Shown here piece after piece: positions 27,391 through 35,269 of a stretch of DNA of 64,000 nucleotides. The first letter of the stretch is position 1. The number at the start of each line of letters is the position of its first letter. The position numbers and the translations under genes are program-made. The notes beneath the pieces were generated by a model. The model ran no database searches. It was not told the origin of the DNA and worked only from the letters and a program-made list of their open reading frames with translations. This DNA is from Saprospiraceae bacterium (lineage in GTDB: Bacteria > Bacteroidota > Bacteroidia > Chitinophagales > Saprospiraceae): contig JANQQI010000087.1 in the NCBI GenBank assembly GCA_028285085.1, forward strand, positions 124,001 through 188,000, read 5' to 3'.

Positions 27391-28347
27391 TTACCAGGAT
27401 AGCCATAAGGTAGATAGATGAGAGTCTACTTTGTGATAGCCTTTAATCTTGTTCTTCTTGGTGCGAGAAGCATTAAACTTACCGCGCCAAAGAATACTCT
27501 TCCGTTTCTTACATTTTGCGAGTGGATAATTGAAGTAGGTTTGGTTTTCACATTCTGCATTCCATAAATAGCCGTCGGCTTGAGCACAGATATTTCGGCG
27601 ATATTTTCTCCACCGTCGACGCTTTTTCTTGTAAGATTTGGTCTTGGCTTTCACATAAGTCCCCCAAGCATAGCTTCTAATCGCTACTTTTTTCTTCATC
27701 AAACGATTAGTAGCATAGTTGACATAGGCGGATTTACTTTTGTGTGTTTTACAAGTACTACTACGGCTGTCGGCTCCCTCTTCGCCGTTTAACTCAGCGA
27801 GTGTATTGACATCTACCAATTCTCCAGCGATCATCAGTTGACCACTTTCGTTGAAGATGGTACGCGTTACATCATCCACGATGAAGTGATCGTCGGGATT
27901 ATTGTCCAGGTCCAATTCTTCATTGTCGAGCCAAGCTTCTTCTTCGATTTCGATTTTGCTGCGGAGAGAAGCAAAGCCCAACGTGTTTTCAAATTCACGT
28001 AAGGGTAAGTAATCATCGAAGCCGATTTCTTCTTCGATCAGTTCAATTTCTTCATCACTGAGATCGCCGTATTCAGCCTCGAAAGCATCTTGATGAGCAT
28101 CATAAGCATCTTCGAGGCAGAGCAATACCTGCTCCACGGCTTCAGCAGATTCAAAATTGAGGAGGTCACCATCGACGACGAATCCGGCAAAAGGATCACA
28201 AGTCGTGCGATCGCCACTACTTTCTGGTTCATGAATTTGCTCAACCTTCCCGGAGGATGGTTCCTCTGTTGCTGTTGAGAGTTCTTCTTTGTTGCAAGCC
28301 ACCATGACGCATAGCACGGCCAGGCTCATTAACCACATTTTTTTCAT
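27391..28347 (-). CDS. Lipoprotein with acidic N-half and highly basic C-half (tandem paralogue 1)
   Basis: A 318-residue lipoprotein with signal LMSLAVLCVMVAC, lipid-modified C18. Residues 20-205 are strongly acidic (EYGDLSDEEIELIEEEIGF, FDDYLPLREFENTLGF), with Cys residues in TCDPFAG and CLED. Residues 210-318 are strongly basic (YKKKRRRWRKYRRN, KCKKRKSILWRGKF), again with spaced Cys. The charge split suggests intramolecular or multimeric electrostatic pairing, or a propeptide/toxin-like layout; I recognise no family. A very similar gene (28636-29592) lies 288 bases upstream on the same strand. The first 22 residues of the two are nearly identical. The helix ending LPLREFENTLGFASLRSK is the best conserved part between them. 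Confidence 0.75.
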   Translation of the reverse strand: MKKMWLMSLAVLCVMVACNKEELSTATEEPSSGKVEQIHEPESSGDRTTCDPFAGFVVDGDLLNFESAEAVEQVLLCLEDAYDAHQDAFEAEYGDLSDEEIELIEEEIGFDDYLPLREFENTLGFASLRSKIEIEEEAWLDNEELDLDNNPDDHFIVDDVTRTIFNESGQLMIAGELVDVNTLAELNGEEGADSRSSTCKTHKSKSAYVNYATNRLMKKKVAIRSYAWGTYVKAKTKSYKKKRRRWRKYRRNICAQADGYLWNAECENQTYFNYPLAKCKKRKSILWRGKFNASRTKKNKIKGYHKVDSHLSTLWLSW

Positions 28348-28542
28348 GGTAATAAGATTTAAGGTTTAAATAATTATTGAATTGATGTTCTTATTTCTTA
28401 TTAGCGAAAGGCGTTAGGTTATGGCAGGCGACTCATTGATTTATTAATCATAAAGCAGAAGCGATGTAATCTTTTGAGTCCTTTTTATTGTTTCATCCTG
28501 CGAAAATTGTTGAGCACTAAGAGATCTAAATAAAGTTTGATC

Positions 28543-28580
28543 AACGTGGTCTGGATTTGCTCCAGACCACGTTTTTTGTT
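28543..28580. terminator. Strong hairpin between the tandem lipoprotein genes
   Basis: AACGTGGTCTGGA (28543-28555) and TCCAGACCACGTT (28561-28573) form a perfect 13-bp stem with loop TTTGC. The plus-strand side is followed by TTTTGTT. On the minus strand, downstream of the 28636 gene, it is followed by GATCAAACTTTATTT. It probably ends the upstream lipoprotein transcript, so the two paralogues may be transcribed separately. Confidence 0.75.
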
Positions 28581-28635
28581 AATCATGCATCTTGAACATA
28601 CTGCCATGCTTTGCAAAAGATGAGGGTTCAAAGTT

Positions 28636-29592
28636 TTACCAAGTAAGCAACAATACCGGCGAGGTATACGATGGTGCTTTATGGACACTTCCGATTTGAT
28701 TCTTTTTAGTTCGAGCGCGGAAAAGCTTTTGTCGCCACAGTACACTCTTTCGTTTTTTACACTTTTCAGGGGGATAGTTGAAATACGTTTTATTCGTACA
28801 ATCTACTTCCCATACATAACCTCCAGCCTGGGCACAGATGCGACGACGATGTCTTTTCCAGCGGCCACGTTTTCTTTTGTAAGAAATCGTTCTGGCTTTC
28901 ACATAAGTATGCCAAGGGTAGCTGCGGATCGCTATTCTTTTTCTCATTCGGTAACCCGACGCATAATTAATATTTTGAGATTTACTTTTGCCCGTCTTAC
29001 AACCATTGCTACGACTATCTGCGCTGCCTTCTTGCAATTCTTCTAACGTACTGACATCGACTAGTTCTCCGGCGACCATCAACTGCCCATTTTCGCTAAA
29101 AATCGTGCGGGTCACTTCATCTACCACAAAATGATCGTCCGGGTCATTGTCCCAATCTGGCTCCTCATTATTCAACCAAGCTTCTTCCTCGATCTCAATT
29201 TTGTTACGCAGGGATGCAAAGCCAAGTGCGTTTTCGAAATCTCGTAATGGCAAGTAATCATCGAAGCCAATTTCTTCTTCAATCAACTCCATTTCATCAT
29301 CGCTGAGATCGCCATACTGCGCTTCAAAAGCATCCTGATGATTTTCATAAGCTTGCTCCAAGCATTCTAATACTTGTTCAACGTGCTCGTTAGATTCAAA
29401 GCTGAGCATATCACCATCTAGGACGACGCCGTCCAATGGATCACAAGTACTGCGGTCAGCAGCAGGTTCAGATTCCGAAATTTGCGTAATGGAGTCGGGC
29501 GGTAATTCCGATCCTGGTTGTAAATTTTCTTCCTTGTTGCAAGCCGCCATGACGCATAGCACGGCCAGGCTCATTAACCACATTTTTTTCAT
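28636..29592 (-). CDS. Lipoprotein with acidic N-half and highly basic C-half (tandem paralogue 2)
   Basis: A 318-residue lipoprotein, the same length as its neighbour, with signal LMSLAVLCVMAAC and lipid-modified C18. The acidic half contains DMLSFESNEHVEQVLECLEQ and QYGDLSDDEMELIEEEIGF. The basic half contains KTGKSKSQNINYASGYRMR, RKRGRWKRHRRRIC and KCKKRKSVLWRQKLF. Differences from paralogue 1 concentrate in the linker after the signal peptide (NLQPGSELPPDS instead of LSTATEEPSSGK) and in the last 20 residues. This points to duplication followed by divergence of exposed parts. Cys positions in the basic half are conserved, which suggests disulfides and a periplasmic or surface location. 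The function is unknown. Confidence 0.75.
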   Translation of the reverse strand: MKKMWLMSLAVLCVMAACNKEENLQPGSELPPDSITQISESEPAADRSTCDPLDGVVLDGDMLSFESNEHVEQVLECLEQAYENHQDAFEAQYGDLSDDEMELIEEEIGFDDYLPLRDFENALGFASLRNKIEIEEEAWLNNEEPDWDNDPDDHFVVDEVTRTIFSENGQLMVAGELVDVSTLEELQEGSADSRSNGCKTGKSKSQNINYASGYRMRKRIAIRSYPWHTYVKARTISYKRKRGRWKRHRRRICAQAGGYVWEVDCTNKTYFNYPPEKCKKRKSVLWRQKLFRARTKKNQIGSVHKAPSYTSPVLLLTW

Positions 29593-29772
29593 CGTTAATA
29601 AGTTTTTTAGATTTTATAAAATACTGTTTGTTAAACCCTTACCTATATTCTCCGGCTACAACCTCACCGGATATTGAGCAGGTAGGAAAGCTGTTTATTG
29701 ATATAATCGGCAGAAGAGTTCAGTGTGACTTTTGAATGAACTTTTTTACGAAAAGAATTTTTTTTGCCCCTA

Positions 29773-29812
29773 TTTGTCACAACCGCCAATTTCTACGCTT
29801 CTATTAAGTAAA
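29773..29812 (+). promoter_or_regulatory. Two-part promoter-like motif (TTTGTCACAACC, N12, GCTTCTATTAAGTA) before the sigma gene
   Basis: TTTGTCACAACC at 29773-29784, a 12-base spacer, then GCTTCTATTAAGTA from 29797. The start codon is 91 bases after the first block. The nearly identical pair upstream of the subtilase gene suggests that both are read by the same sigma factor, possibly the one encoded here. Confidence 0.5.
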
Positions 29813-29874
29813 GGATGTTTCTTTCTGAGTAGTAACAGCTTCGACGAGCTGCGTAAATCGACAAGGCAATTATT

Positions 29875-30684
29875 ATGACACGTTTCTTTCCCAGTACTGC
29901 AACCACCTCGCTCCATCAACTCACCATTGATCATTTTGATCGATTATACCGAGACGAGATGACGGAACAGCTCATTTCCAGCTTTCAGCTCACTTCGGGT
30001 GATGCCCACTGGTTATATCAGCAAATTGTTCATCAATTCCGCTGCACCCATCATGCGCAGAAGCTCTGGTCACTACAGTTGCTTTGGCAAGAATTTCGTA
30101 AACTTGCTCAAGCCGAATGGCAAAAAATGCAGCAGCGTATGGAAAATAACTTTGGCCTAAGTGAACCGCAATTTCAGGAATTGGTGCAGGAGGTGCAGCA
30201 AGGAAATAATCAACGGTTTGAAACGATCTTTTTGCATCATTTCTCCCTTTGTCGTCAATATCTGATCAAAAAATATAAAGCTAGTCCCGAAGATGCCTAT
30301 GATGTCACCATGGATGCCTTGCTTGACTTTCATCAGAGAATGGTCAGCGGTAAAATTCATTACGGCAATCTTCGTTTTTTATTCACCCAAATGGCAAGCC
30401 AGCATTATCTGAAGTGGATCAAAAAACCACGCCCCGATGCCTTGCCCGAACAATTTGATTTGATTGAGGACGAAGAGGGTCCAAGTCCCGAAAATCTCGA
30501 CAATTTTCAACGGGCCTGGAGCGCCCTCCTCGATCGTTGTCGACAAGTTTTACATCTATATTATTACAATGAAATGCCTTTCAATGAAATAGCCGACCAG
30601 CTTTCTCGCTCCGCCGTAGCGGTACGCAAGCAAAAACAACGCTGTTTGGAAAAGCTAAGAGAACTATTTAAACAACAATCCTAA
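29875..30684 (+). CDS. RNA polymerase sigma factor, ECF/sigma-70-like, with N-terminal extension
   Basis: A 269-residue protein. Residues 110-185 fit sigma region 2 (FETIFLHHFSLCRQYLIKKY, EDAYDVTMDALLDFHQ, FLFTQMASQHYLKWIKK). Residues 212-265 fit region 4 (LLDRCRQVLHLYYYNEMPF, NEIADQLSRSAVAVRKQKQR). The first 105 residues are an extra helical segment (DRLYRDEMTEQLISSFQLTS, DAHWLYQQIVHQF) not present in a minimal ECF factor. The next gene starts 10 bases downstream and encodes a single-pass membrane TPR protein that could act as anti-sigma factor. The gene carries a two-part promoter motif shared with the subtilase gene, which suggests autoregulation. Confidence 0.85.
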   Translation: MTRFFPSTATTSLHQLTIDHFDRLYRDEMTEQLISSFQLTSGDAHWLYQQIVHQFRCTHHAQKLWSLQLLWQEFRKLAQAEWQKMQQRMENNFGLSEPQFQELVQEVQQGNNQRFETIFLHHFSLCRQYLIKKYKASPEDAYDVTMDALLDFHQRMVSGKIHYGNLRFLFTQMASQHYLKWIKKPRPDALPEQFDLIEDEEGPSPENLDNFQRAWSALLDRCRQVLHLYYYNEMPFNEIADQLSRSAVAVRKQKQRCLEKLRELFKQQS

Positions 30685-30694
30685 ACTAACTACC

Positions 30695-31399
30695 ATGCCC
30701 GACAAATATCAACGATTTAAGGATGGACAACTCAGCCCCGAGGATGCTGAAACTGTTGCTAGTGAACTAATTCGTCGCACTATACAAAATGAGTACCGCC
30801 AGCACTGGGAGCAACAACTAAAAACCGAACATCAGGTATTTCGTCAGTCTCCCGCTACCAACTCGACCAAAACCATATCGACCCGGTGGCGCTTCCTGCT
30901 GGCGGCTTGTTTATTAGCGCTGTTAGTTACCGTCTTTTTCTGGCCACGCCAGATCAATCCACAACAACTAGCTAATACTTATTTGCAAGAAGCGCCGTTT
31001 CCTAATACTTTAGTTTCTAGAGGTGAGTTAGCAACGGAAGAAGCCTTGCGCATACAGATGGCCGATGCCTATAATCTAAAGCAGTACGATCGAGTGATTG
31101 AGCTGGGCGAACGCCTCAATACGGAGGGCGTCGCTCGATCCGCAGATTTATTTTTCCTGGGGCTAGGTTATCTGTATCAAGGAGAGCAAGTCGCACCGGC
31201 GATTCCGCATTTCCAGCAGGTGATTCAGCGAAGTGATCAATTTGCGATTGAAAGTCAATGGTTTATTGCCCTGGCCTACGTACATAATGGCCAATTAGCA
31301 GAAGCGCAGACCCTTGTTCAGAAAATCGTGGATCAGCAGCAATGGCCCGGTGAAAAAGCGCAGACCTTACTGGAACAGCTCAAAGCAATGAGTGATTAA
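30695..31399 (+). CDS. Single-pass membrane protein with TPR-like repeats, putative sigma partner
   Basis: A 234-residue protein: cytoplasmic N-terminus of about 60 residues (DKYQRFKDGQLSPEDAETVA, typical of short anti-sigma-like segments), one transmembrane helix at 66-83 (RFLLAACLLALLVTVFFW), then a periplasmic TPR-like part (SADLFFLGLGYLYQGEQVAP, ESQWFIALAYVHNGQLAEA). It follows the sigma gene by 10 bases and is surely co-transcribed. The order sigma then membrane-TPR is common in Bacteroidota. That it holds the sigma factor at the membrane is inferred from layout; no known anti-sigma zinc-binding motif (HxxxCxxC) is present. Confidence 0.75.
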   Translation: MPDKYQRFKDGQLSPEDAETVASELIRRTIQNEYRQHWEQQLKTEHQVFRQSPATNSTKTISTRWRFLLAACLLALLVTVFFWPRQINPQQLANTYLQEAPFPNTLVSRGELATEEALRIQMADAYNLKQYDRVIELGERLNTEGVARSADLFFLGLGYLYQGEQVAPAIPHFQQVIQRSDQFAIESQWFIALAYVHNGQLAEAQTLVQKIVDQQQWPGEKAQTLLEQLKAMSD

Positions 31400-31415
31400 C
31401 CCAAATTAGAATGGA

Positions 31416-32519
31416 CTAACTCAAAATATCGATATACACCCCAAACACCCATTCGTCCTTATCGATTCGCAACCAGCGGCCTTGCTCCTCGTAGACCTTG
31501 ACCAAGGTATCGCGAGCGAGCTGCTTGACCCGAGGGAAGTTGGTGCCGGGCCCCGAACGGACGTTGAGAAAGCGAGCAAATACTACGCGGCCATTTTTCA
31601 CCTCCACGATTTTCACCAAAGGAGAGTAAACCCAGCGTTGATGTCCGATTTGGTACCAGCGGCCTTGCTCGTCGAGGACTTCGACGTTGCTGCCATCTTC
31701 AAGGACATCCACTACTCCGTGCGAAACGCCAGGACCAGAACGCACATTCAAGCCCGTGGGATCAGTGACGACGCCTTGCTGTCGCGTGAAAGTAATTTCC
31801 ACGTAATGTTTGTGTACCCAGCGTTTATCCCCGATTCGTAGCCAATTACCCAGTTCTTCGTAAATGGAAACCTTGTCGTCCTGATTGACCTGATCAATGA
31901 CCTTGTATTGGATCCCGTTGCCCTCACGGACATTCAATTCGGAAGTATTTACCCGGCCTTGCTTGATGGGATTCTCCAGAGAAAAAGTCAGTCCCCGGTT
32001 AACATCATTGCGGAAGCTTTGCCAATCCGCCTCTTCAATCATCATTTGCGGGCATAGTTTTCCCGTGATATCGTAATGGCGATACAATTCCTTGATGGTG
32101 AAATTATATTTCGTCAACAAATGCTGGGTCAGCTCCACCGAGTGTTGATACGTTTTATTCCAATCTCCATCTTCATTCACACACATTTCAATTCCAATCA
32201 AAAAATAATTCGGCGTCAAATTATCCTCGCGAATCGCTTCTCCGACCGGACGATAAAAACGCCCACCGACATGATAGCCCACTTCGTGATCCGGTAAACA
32301 TTGAACAATGGAATGATCATCGACAATGTAATGCGCCGAAGCGTAACGATCCGTGGTATTGAAATATCGACGATTGGCATCCGCATCGGCTCCTTTTCCA
32401 GTATTAGCGGTCCAATGCACCACCACGCCTTTGAGCTTGCGGATGGTGTACCAGCTGCGATTGCGTAAAGCTGGACGATTGCGACGACTGGTCAGAAAGT
32501 TCTTGGTGATTGGTAACAT
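31416..32519 (-). CDS. N-acetylmuramoyl-L-alanine amidase (Amidase_2) with three SH3b domains
   Basis: A 367-residue enzyme. Residues 25-165 are an amidase_2/PGRP domain with the zinc ligands H35 (VVVHWTA), H148 (RHYDITG) and C156 (KLCP), and E111 (IGIEMCVN). Three bacterial SH3 modules follow at about 185-245, 250-305 and 308-367 (TSELNVREGNGIQYKVIDQV, GLNVRSGPGVSHGVVDVLED, FLNVRSGPGTNFPRVKQLAR). It cuts the amide bond between muramic acid and L-Ala. There is no signal peptide, which is odd for a wall hydrolase and resembles phage or tailocin-type endolysins; no phage genes are nearby. It converges on the sigma operon with a 17-base gap. Confidence 0.9.
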   Translation of the reverse strand: MLPITKNFLTSRRNRPALRNRSWYTIRKLKGVVVHWTANTGKGADADANRRYFNTTDRYASAHYIVDDHSIVQCLPDHEVGYHVGGRFYRPVGEAIREDNLTPNYFLIGIEMCVNEDGDWNKTYQHSVELTQHLLTKYNFTIKELYRHYDITGKLCPQMMIEEADWQSFRNDVNRGLTFSLENPIKQGRVNTSELNVREGNGIQYKVIDQVNQDDKVSIYEELGNWLRIGDKRWVHKHYVEITFTRQQGVVTDPTGLNVRSGPGVSHGVVDVLEDGSNVEVLDEQGRWYQIGHQRWVYSPLVKIVEVKNGRVVFARFLNVRSGPGTNFPRVKQLARDTLVKVYEEQGRWLRIDKDEWVFGVYIDILS

Positions 32520-32647
32520 TTATCAGGTTAATTGGGTGTAATTCGCAAAATTGAAAGCTAAGCGCTTATTTGGAAATTATTACGAACAATAAAAAAGAAA
32601 GATACAATCATTTTTGAAAAGGCGAAAAGGAATCTGTTTGAGAAACG

Positions 32648-32655
32648 TATCTTTG
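32648..32655 (+). promoter_or_regulatory. -7 promoter element (TATCTTTG) before trmD
   Basis: TATCTTTG matches TAnnTTTG and lies 50 bases before the trmD ATG. A TTTG occurs at 32637-32640 and another at 32613-32616, neither at the ideal distance, so only the -7 box is well supported. Confidence 0.4.
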
Positions 32656-32704
32656 TGTCCACTATTGACTGGAACGAATTGGAAGGTAGAATAAATTTTA
32701 GAGT

Positions 32705-33391
32705 ATGCATATCGACATTCTCAGCGTATTACCAGAGCTTTTACATAGCCCCTTGCAGCACTCGATTATGAAAAGAGCCCAAAATAAAGGGCTTTTGACG
32801 GTTGACATCCATAATCTGCGCGACTATGGCCTGGGTAAAAATAAGCAGCTCGACGACTACCAATACGGTGGCGGCGCGGGATTGGTGATGCGTATCGAAC
32901 CCATTGTCAATTGCATTGAAGCGCTCCAGGCCCAGCGCAGCTACGATGAAATCATCTATATGAGTCCCGACGGGGAATGCCTCAATCAGAGCATTGCCAA
33001 TGCGCTTTCGCTCAAGGGAAATTTGATGATCTTGTGCGGGCACTACAAAGGTATTGATGAGCGGGTGCGCGAGCATTTTATTACGCGCGAAATCAGTATC
33101 GGCGACTTTGTGCTGTCGGGCGGTGAACTACCTGCCGCCGTTCTGGTAGATGCTCTCGGTCGACTCCTCCCCGGCGTACTCAATGATGAGACTTCTGCTT
33201 TATTCGATTCTTTTCAGGATGAGCTTTTGGCGCCTCCGGTGTATACCCGTCCCGCAGAGTTTAGGGGTTGGAAAGTCCCCGACATTCTACTCTCCGGTGA
33301 TGATGGCAAGATTGATTCCTGGCGCTACGAAAAATCACTGGAACGCACCAAGGCACGTCGGCCTGACTTGCTGGATGATCCAAATGATTAA
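32705..33391 (+). CDS. trmD: tRNA (guanine-N1)-methyltransferase TrmD
   Basis: The 228-residue protein has the TrmD signatures along its length: [11 protein letters not shown] at the N-terminus, the [20 protein letters not shown] segment, the SAM-binding trefoil knot ([19 protein letters not shown], then [20 protein letters not shown]) and the C-terminal domain with [20 protein letters not shown]. It methylates G37 next to the anticodon to prevent +1 frameshifting. Length is standard. In many bacteria trmD sits with rpsP/rimM/rplS; here it stands alone, which is common in Bacteroidota. The ATG at 32705 is the natural start. Confidence 0.97.
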   Translation: MHIDILSVLPELLHSPLQHSIMKRAQNKGLLTVDIHNLRDYGLGKNKQLDDYQYGGGAGLVMRIEPIVNCIEALQAQRSYDEIIYMSPDGECLNQSIANALSLKGNLMILCGHYKGIDERVREHFITREISIGDFVLSGGELPAAVLVDALGRLLPGVLNDETSALFDSFQDELLAPPVYTRPAEFRGWKVPDILLSGDDGKIDSWRYEKSLERTKARRPDLLDDPND

Positions 33392-33712
33392 TTTTATCTA
33401 AACTGACCTACAAGGATATTAGCATTTTGGCTTTTAGGGGGTCCGGGAGAATATAAATGGAATAATCCTACCTATTGATAAAGGTTATTAATAATCAATA
33501 TCCAATATTGGAATAATGAATATTGATTAATATCCGGACTTATAGATAACTAGTTTTAATCTTACCCCAACTAAACTAATCCGGGCCAGTTTATTTCCAA
33601 ACAGATCTATTCCAATTCCGCCCACTAAAGATCATCGGCATCCCACTCATCTGATCTCCTCCCCTTGCTCACTTTTTCCTTATTTTAGATCAAACAAAAA
33701 CATTAGACAACG
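33392..33712. other. 321-base intergenic region with nested AT-rich palindromes
   Basis: No gene seen. At 33486-33532 TATTAATAATCAATAT is mirrored by ATATTGATTAATA (complementary except for a 3-base insertion), and between them CCAATATTGG (33502-33511) is itself a perfect palindrome. The structure could be a regulator-binding site, a transcript hairpin or a recombination relic. Confidence 0.5.
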
Positions 33713-35188
33713 ATGAAAACGCTCTCCTTTATCACCACTTTGATCGTCCTGAGTTCCAGTCTATGGGCCCAAGATGATTGTAACTGTCTGGATCAATTGG
33801 ACTGGATGATAAAAACTTTCACTGAAAATGATGCGGGTTACCAATACGGTATTAGTTTGAAGGGCGAAGCAGCTTATCAGTCACATCACGACGCAATATA
33901 CGCTCGCGCTAAGGTCGCCTCTACCGAAGAATGCAATTCCATTCTAACCGACTGGCTAAAGTTTTTTCGCAAAGGCCACTTTGGTATCGAATACATGGCA
34001 CCTGGTAACGGTGGATCGAACCAATCGTCACAGGCTGATGTCGCAGCAATTCGGGCGCAGTATGCCGATACCGAGCAATATGTGATGTCTTCAGCTGAAG
34101 TTGAGCATTACATGAACGGCCTCTCCAAAAAACCTAGTGTTGAAGGGATTTGGAAAAATGGTAGCTATCTAATGGCCGTAGTACGTGATAAAAGTAAGAC
34201 CGAGCGCCGTTTTGTCGGTTTTTTACTCGACGCGGATAGCATCTATTGGATGCCCGGCCAGGTGAAACTGGAATTACTCCAGCCTAATAAGGATGGATCC
34301 TTCCAATCCAATTATTACATGCGCGATCACAGCAAGCGTGAACTCTCCACTCAGCTCTTCAGCAATAACTATCTGCAAACGGGCGACTTTTTTTGGGAAC
34401 GAGTGGCTCCCCAATTCCTCAGCAGTCCAATGATACAATATTACTTCAGGGTGATCAAATCGCGTGATCCTTTCTTGGAGCCTGTATCAGAAGAGACTTT
34501 GTTATTACGGATTCCCGATTTCAACCACACTGAAAAACCCAAGATTGATAGCGTTATTTTCGCTAATCAAAAACTGCTACGCAGTACGCCAAATCTTATT
34601 ATTGATCTTCGTTACAATGGTGGTGGGAGCGATATCAGTTATAAAGAAATTATCCCCTACTTGTACACCAATCCGATTTATACGATGGGGATGACCTTCC
34701 GTTCTACACCACGAAATAATCAGCACATGCTGGACTTTAGCAAAGATTCGACCTTTGCCGCCGAGACGCGTGAAATGATGGCTCGTTATTATGCAATCCT
34801 CCAAAGTCAAACGGATGAATTTGTTAATGTTGATGGCACAACGGTCGATACTACCTCCTACGATTCTGTCTATACTTATCCCCGGCAAGTAGCGATTCTG
34901 GTGAATGAAAGTTGTGCCAGTACAACTGAACAGTTCCTCCTGGCGGCCAAGCAAAGCAAAAAGGTCAAACTATTCGGCCATCGAACTTTTGGTGCATTAG
35001 ATATTTCTAATATGCGCCCCGCAGAATTCCCCTGTGGGCAAATGCGGCTTTGGTATTCTGTATCCCGTAGTCTACGTATCCCCGACATGGCTATCGACGG
35101 TATCGGCTTACAACCAGATGTTTATATGAATTCAACCATTCCAGACTACGAGTGGATTCCTTTTGTTGAGCGATGGTTTGAGGAGTAA
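33713..35188 (+). CDS. Secreted S41-family (C-terminal processing-like) peptidase
   Basis: A 491-residue protein with a signal peptide (LSFITTLIVLSSSLWAQ, mature from about D21). The C-terminal half is an S41 peptidase domain: LIIDLRYNGGGSD at 295-306 and VAILVNESCASTTEQFLLAA with the presumed nucleophile S403, followed by GHRTFGALD. The N-terminal half (21-250) contains a Cys pair (CNCLDQ) and no recognisable PDZ domain, unlike CtpA. It therefore resembles the tail-specific or tricorn-core group. It should act in the periplasm or outside the cell; the substrate is unknown. It appears monocistronic, followed by a hairpin and another secreted-protein gene. Confidence 0.85.
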   Translation: MKTLSFITTLIVLSSSLWAQDDCNCLDQLDWMIKTFTENDAGYQYGISLKGEAAYQSHHDAIYARAKVASTEECNSILTDWLKFFRKGHFGIEYMAPGNGGSNQSSQADVAAIRAQYADTEQYVMSSAEVEHYMNGLSKKPSVEGIWKNGSYLMAVVRDKSKTERRFVGFLLDADSIYWMPGQVKLELLQPNKDGSFQSNYYMRDHSKRELSTQLFSNNYLQTGDFFWERVAPQFLSSPMIQYYFRVIKSRDPFLEPVSEETLLLRIPDFNHTEKPKIDSVIFANQKLLRSTPNLIIDLRYNGGGSDISYKEIIPYLYTNPIYTMGMTFRSTPRNNQHMLDFSKDSTFAAETREMMARYYAILQSQTDEFVNVDGTTVDTTSYDSVYTYPRQVAILVNESCASTTEQFLLAAKQSKKVKLFGHRTFGALDISNMRPAEFPCGQMRLWYSVSRSLRIPDMAIDGIGLQPDVYMNSTIPDYEWIPFVERWFEE

Positions 35189-35239
35189 TGTTGTACAAAA
35201 TAGGCCGAAAGTAGTATTGCTCAGCTAGTCAATGGTGCC

Positions 35240-35263
35240 ACATTTTTGTACTAACAAAAATGT
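35240..35263 (+). promoter_or_regulatory. Perfect 10-bp hairpin just before the start codon at 35270
   Basis: ACATTTTTGT (35240-35249), loop ACTA, ACAAAAATGT (35254-35263): a perfect inverted repeat ending six bases before the ATG. As RNA it would sit over the ribosome landing site. It could also be a terminator of the S41 gene, but there is no T-run after the stem. Confidence 0.5.
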
Positions 35264-35269
35264 ATCCCA

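Noticed and set aside
23705-29880. 13-base match CGACAAGGCAATT near both the subtilase and sigma genes
   Set aside because: It lies in opposite orientation relative to the two genes and is short, so I treat it as chance, unlike the two-part motif in matching orientation.
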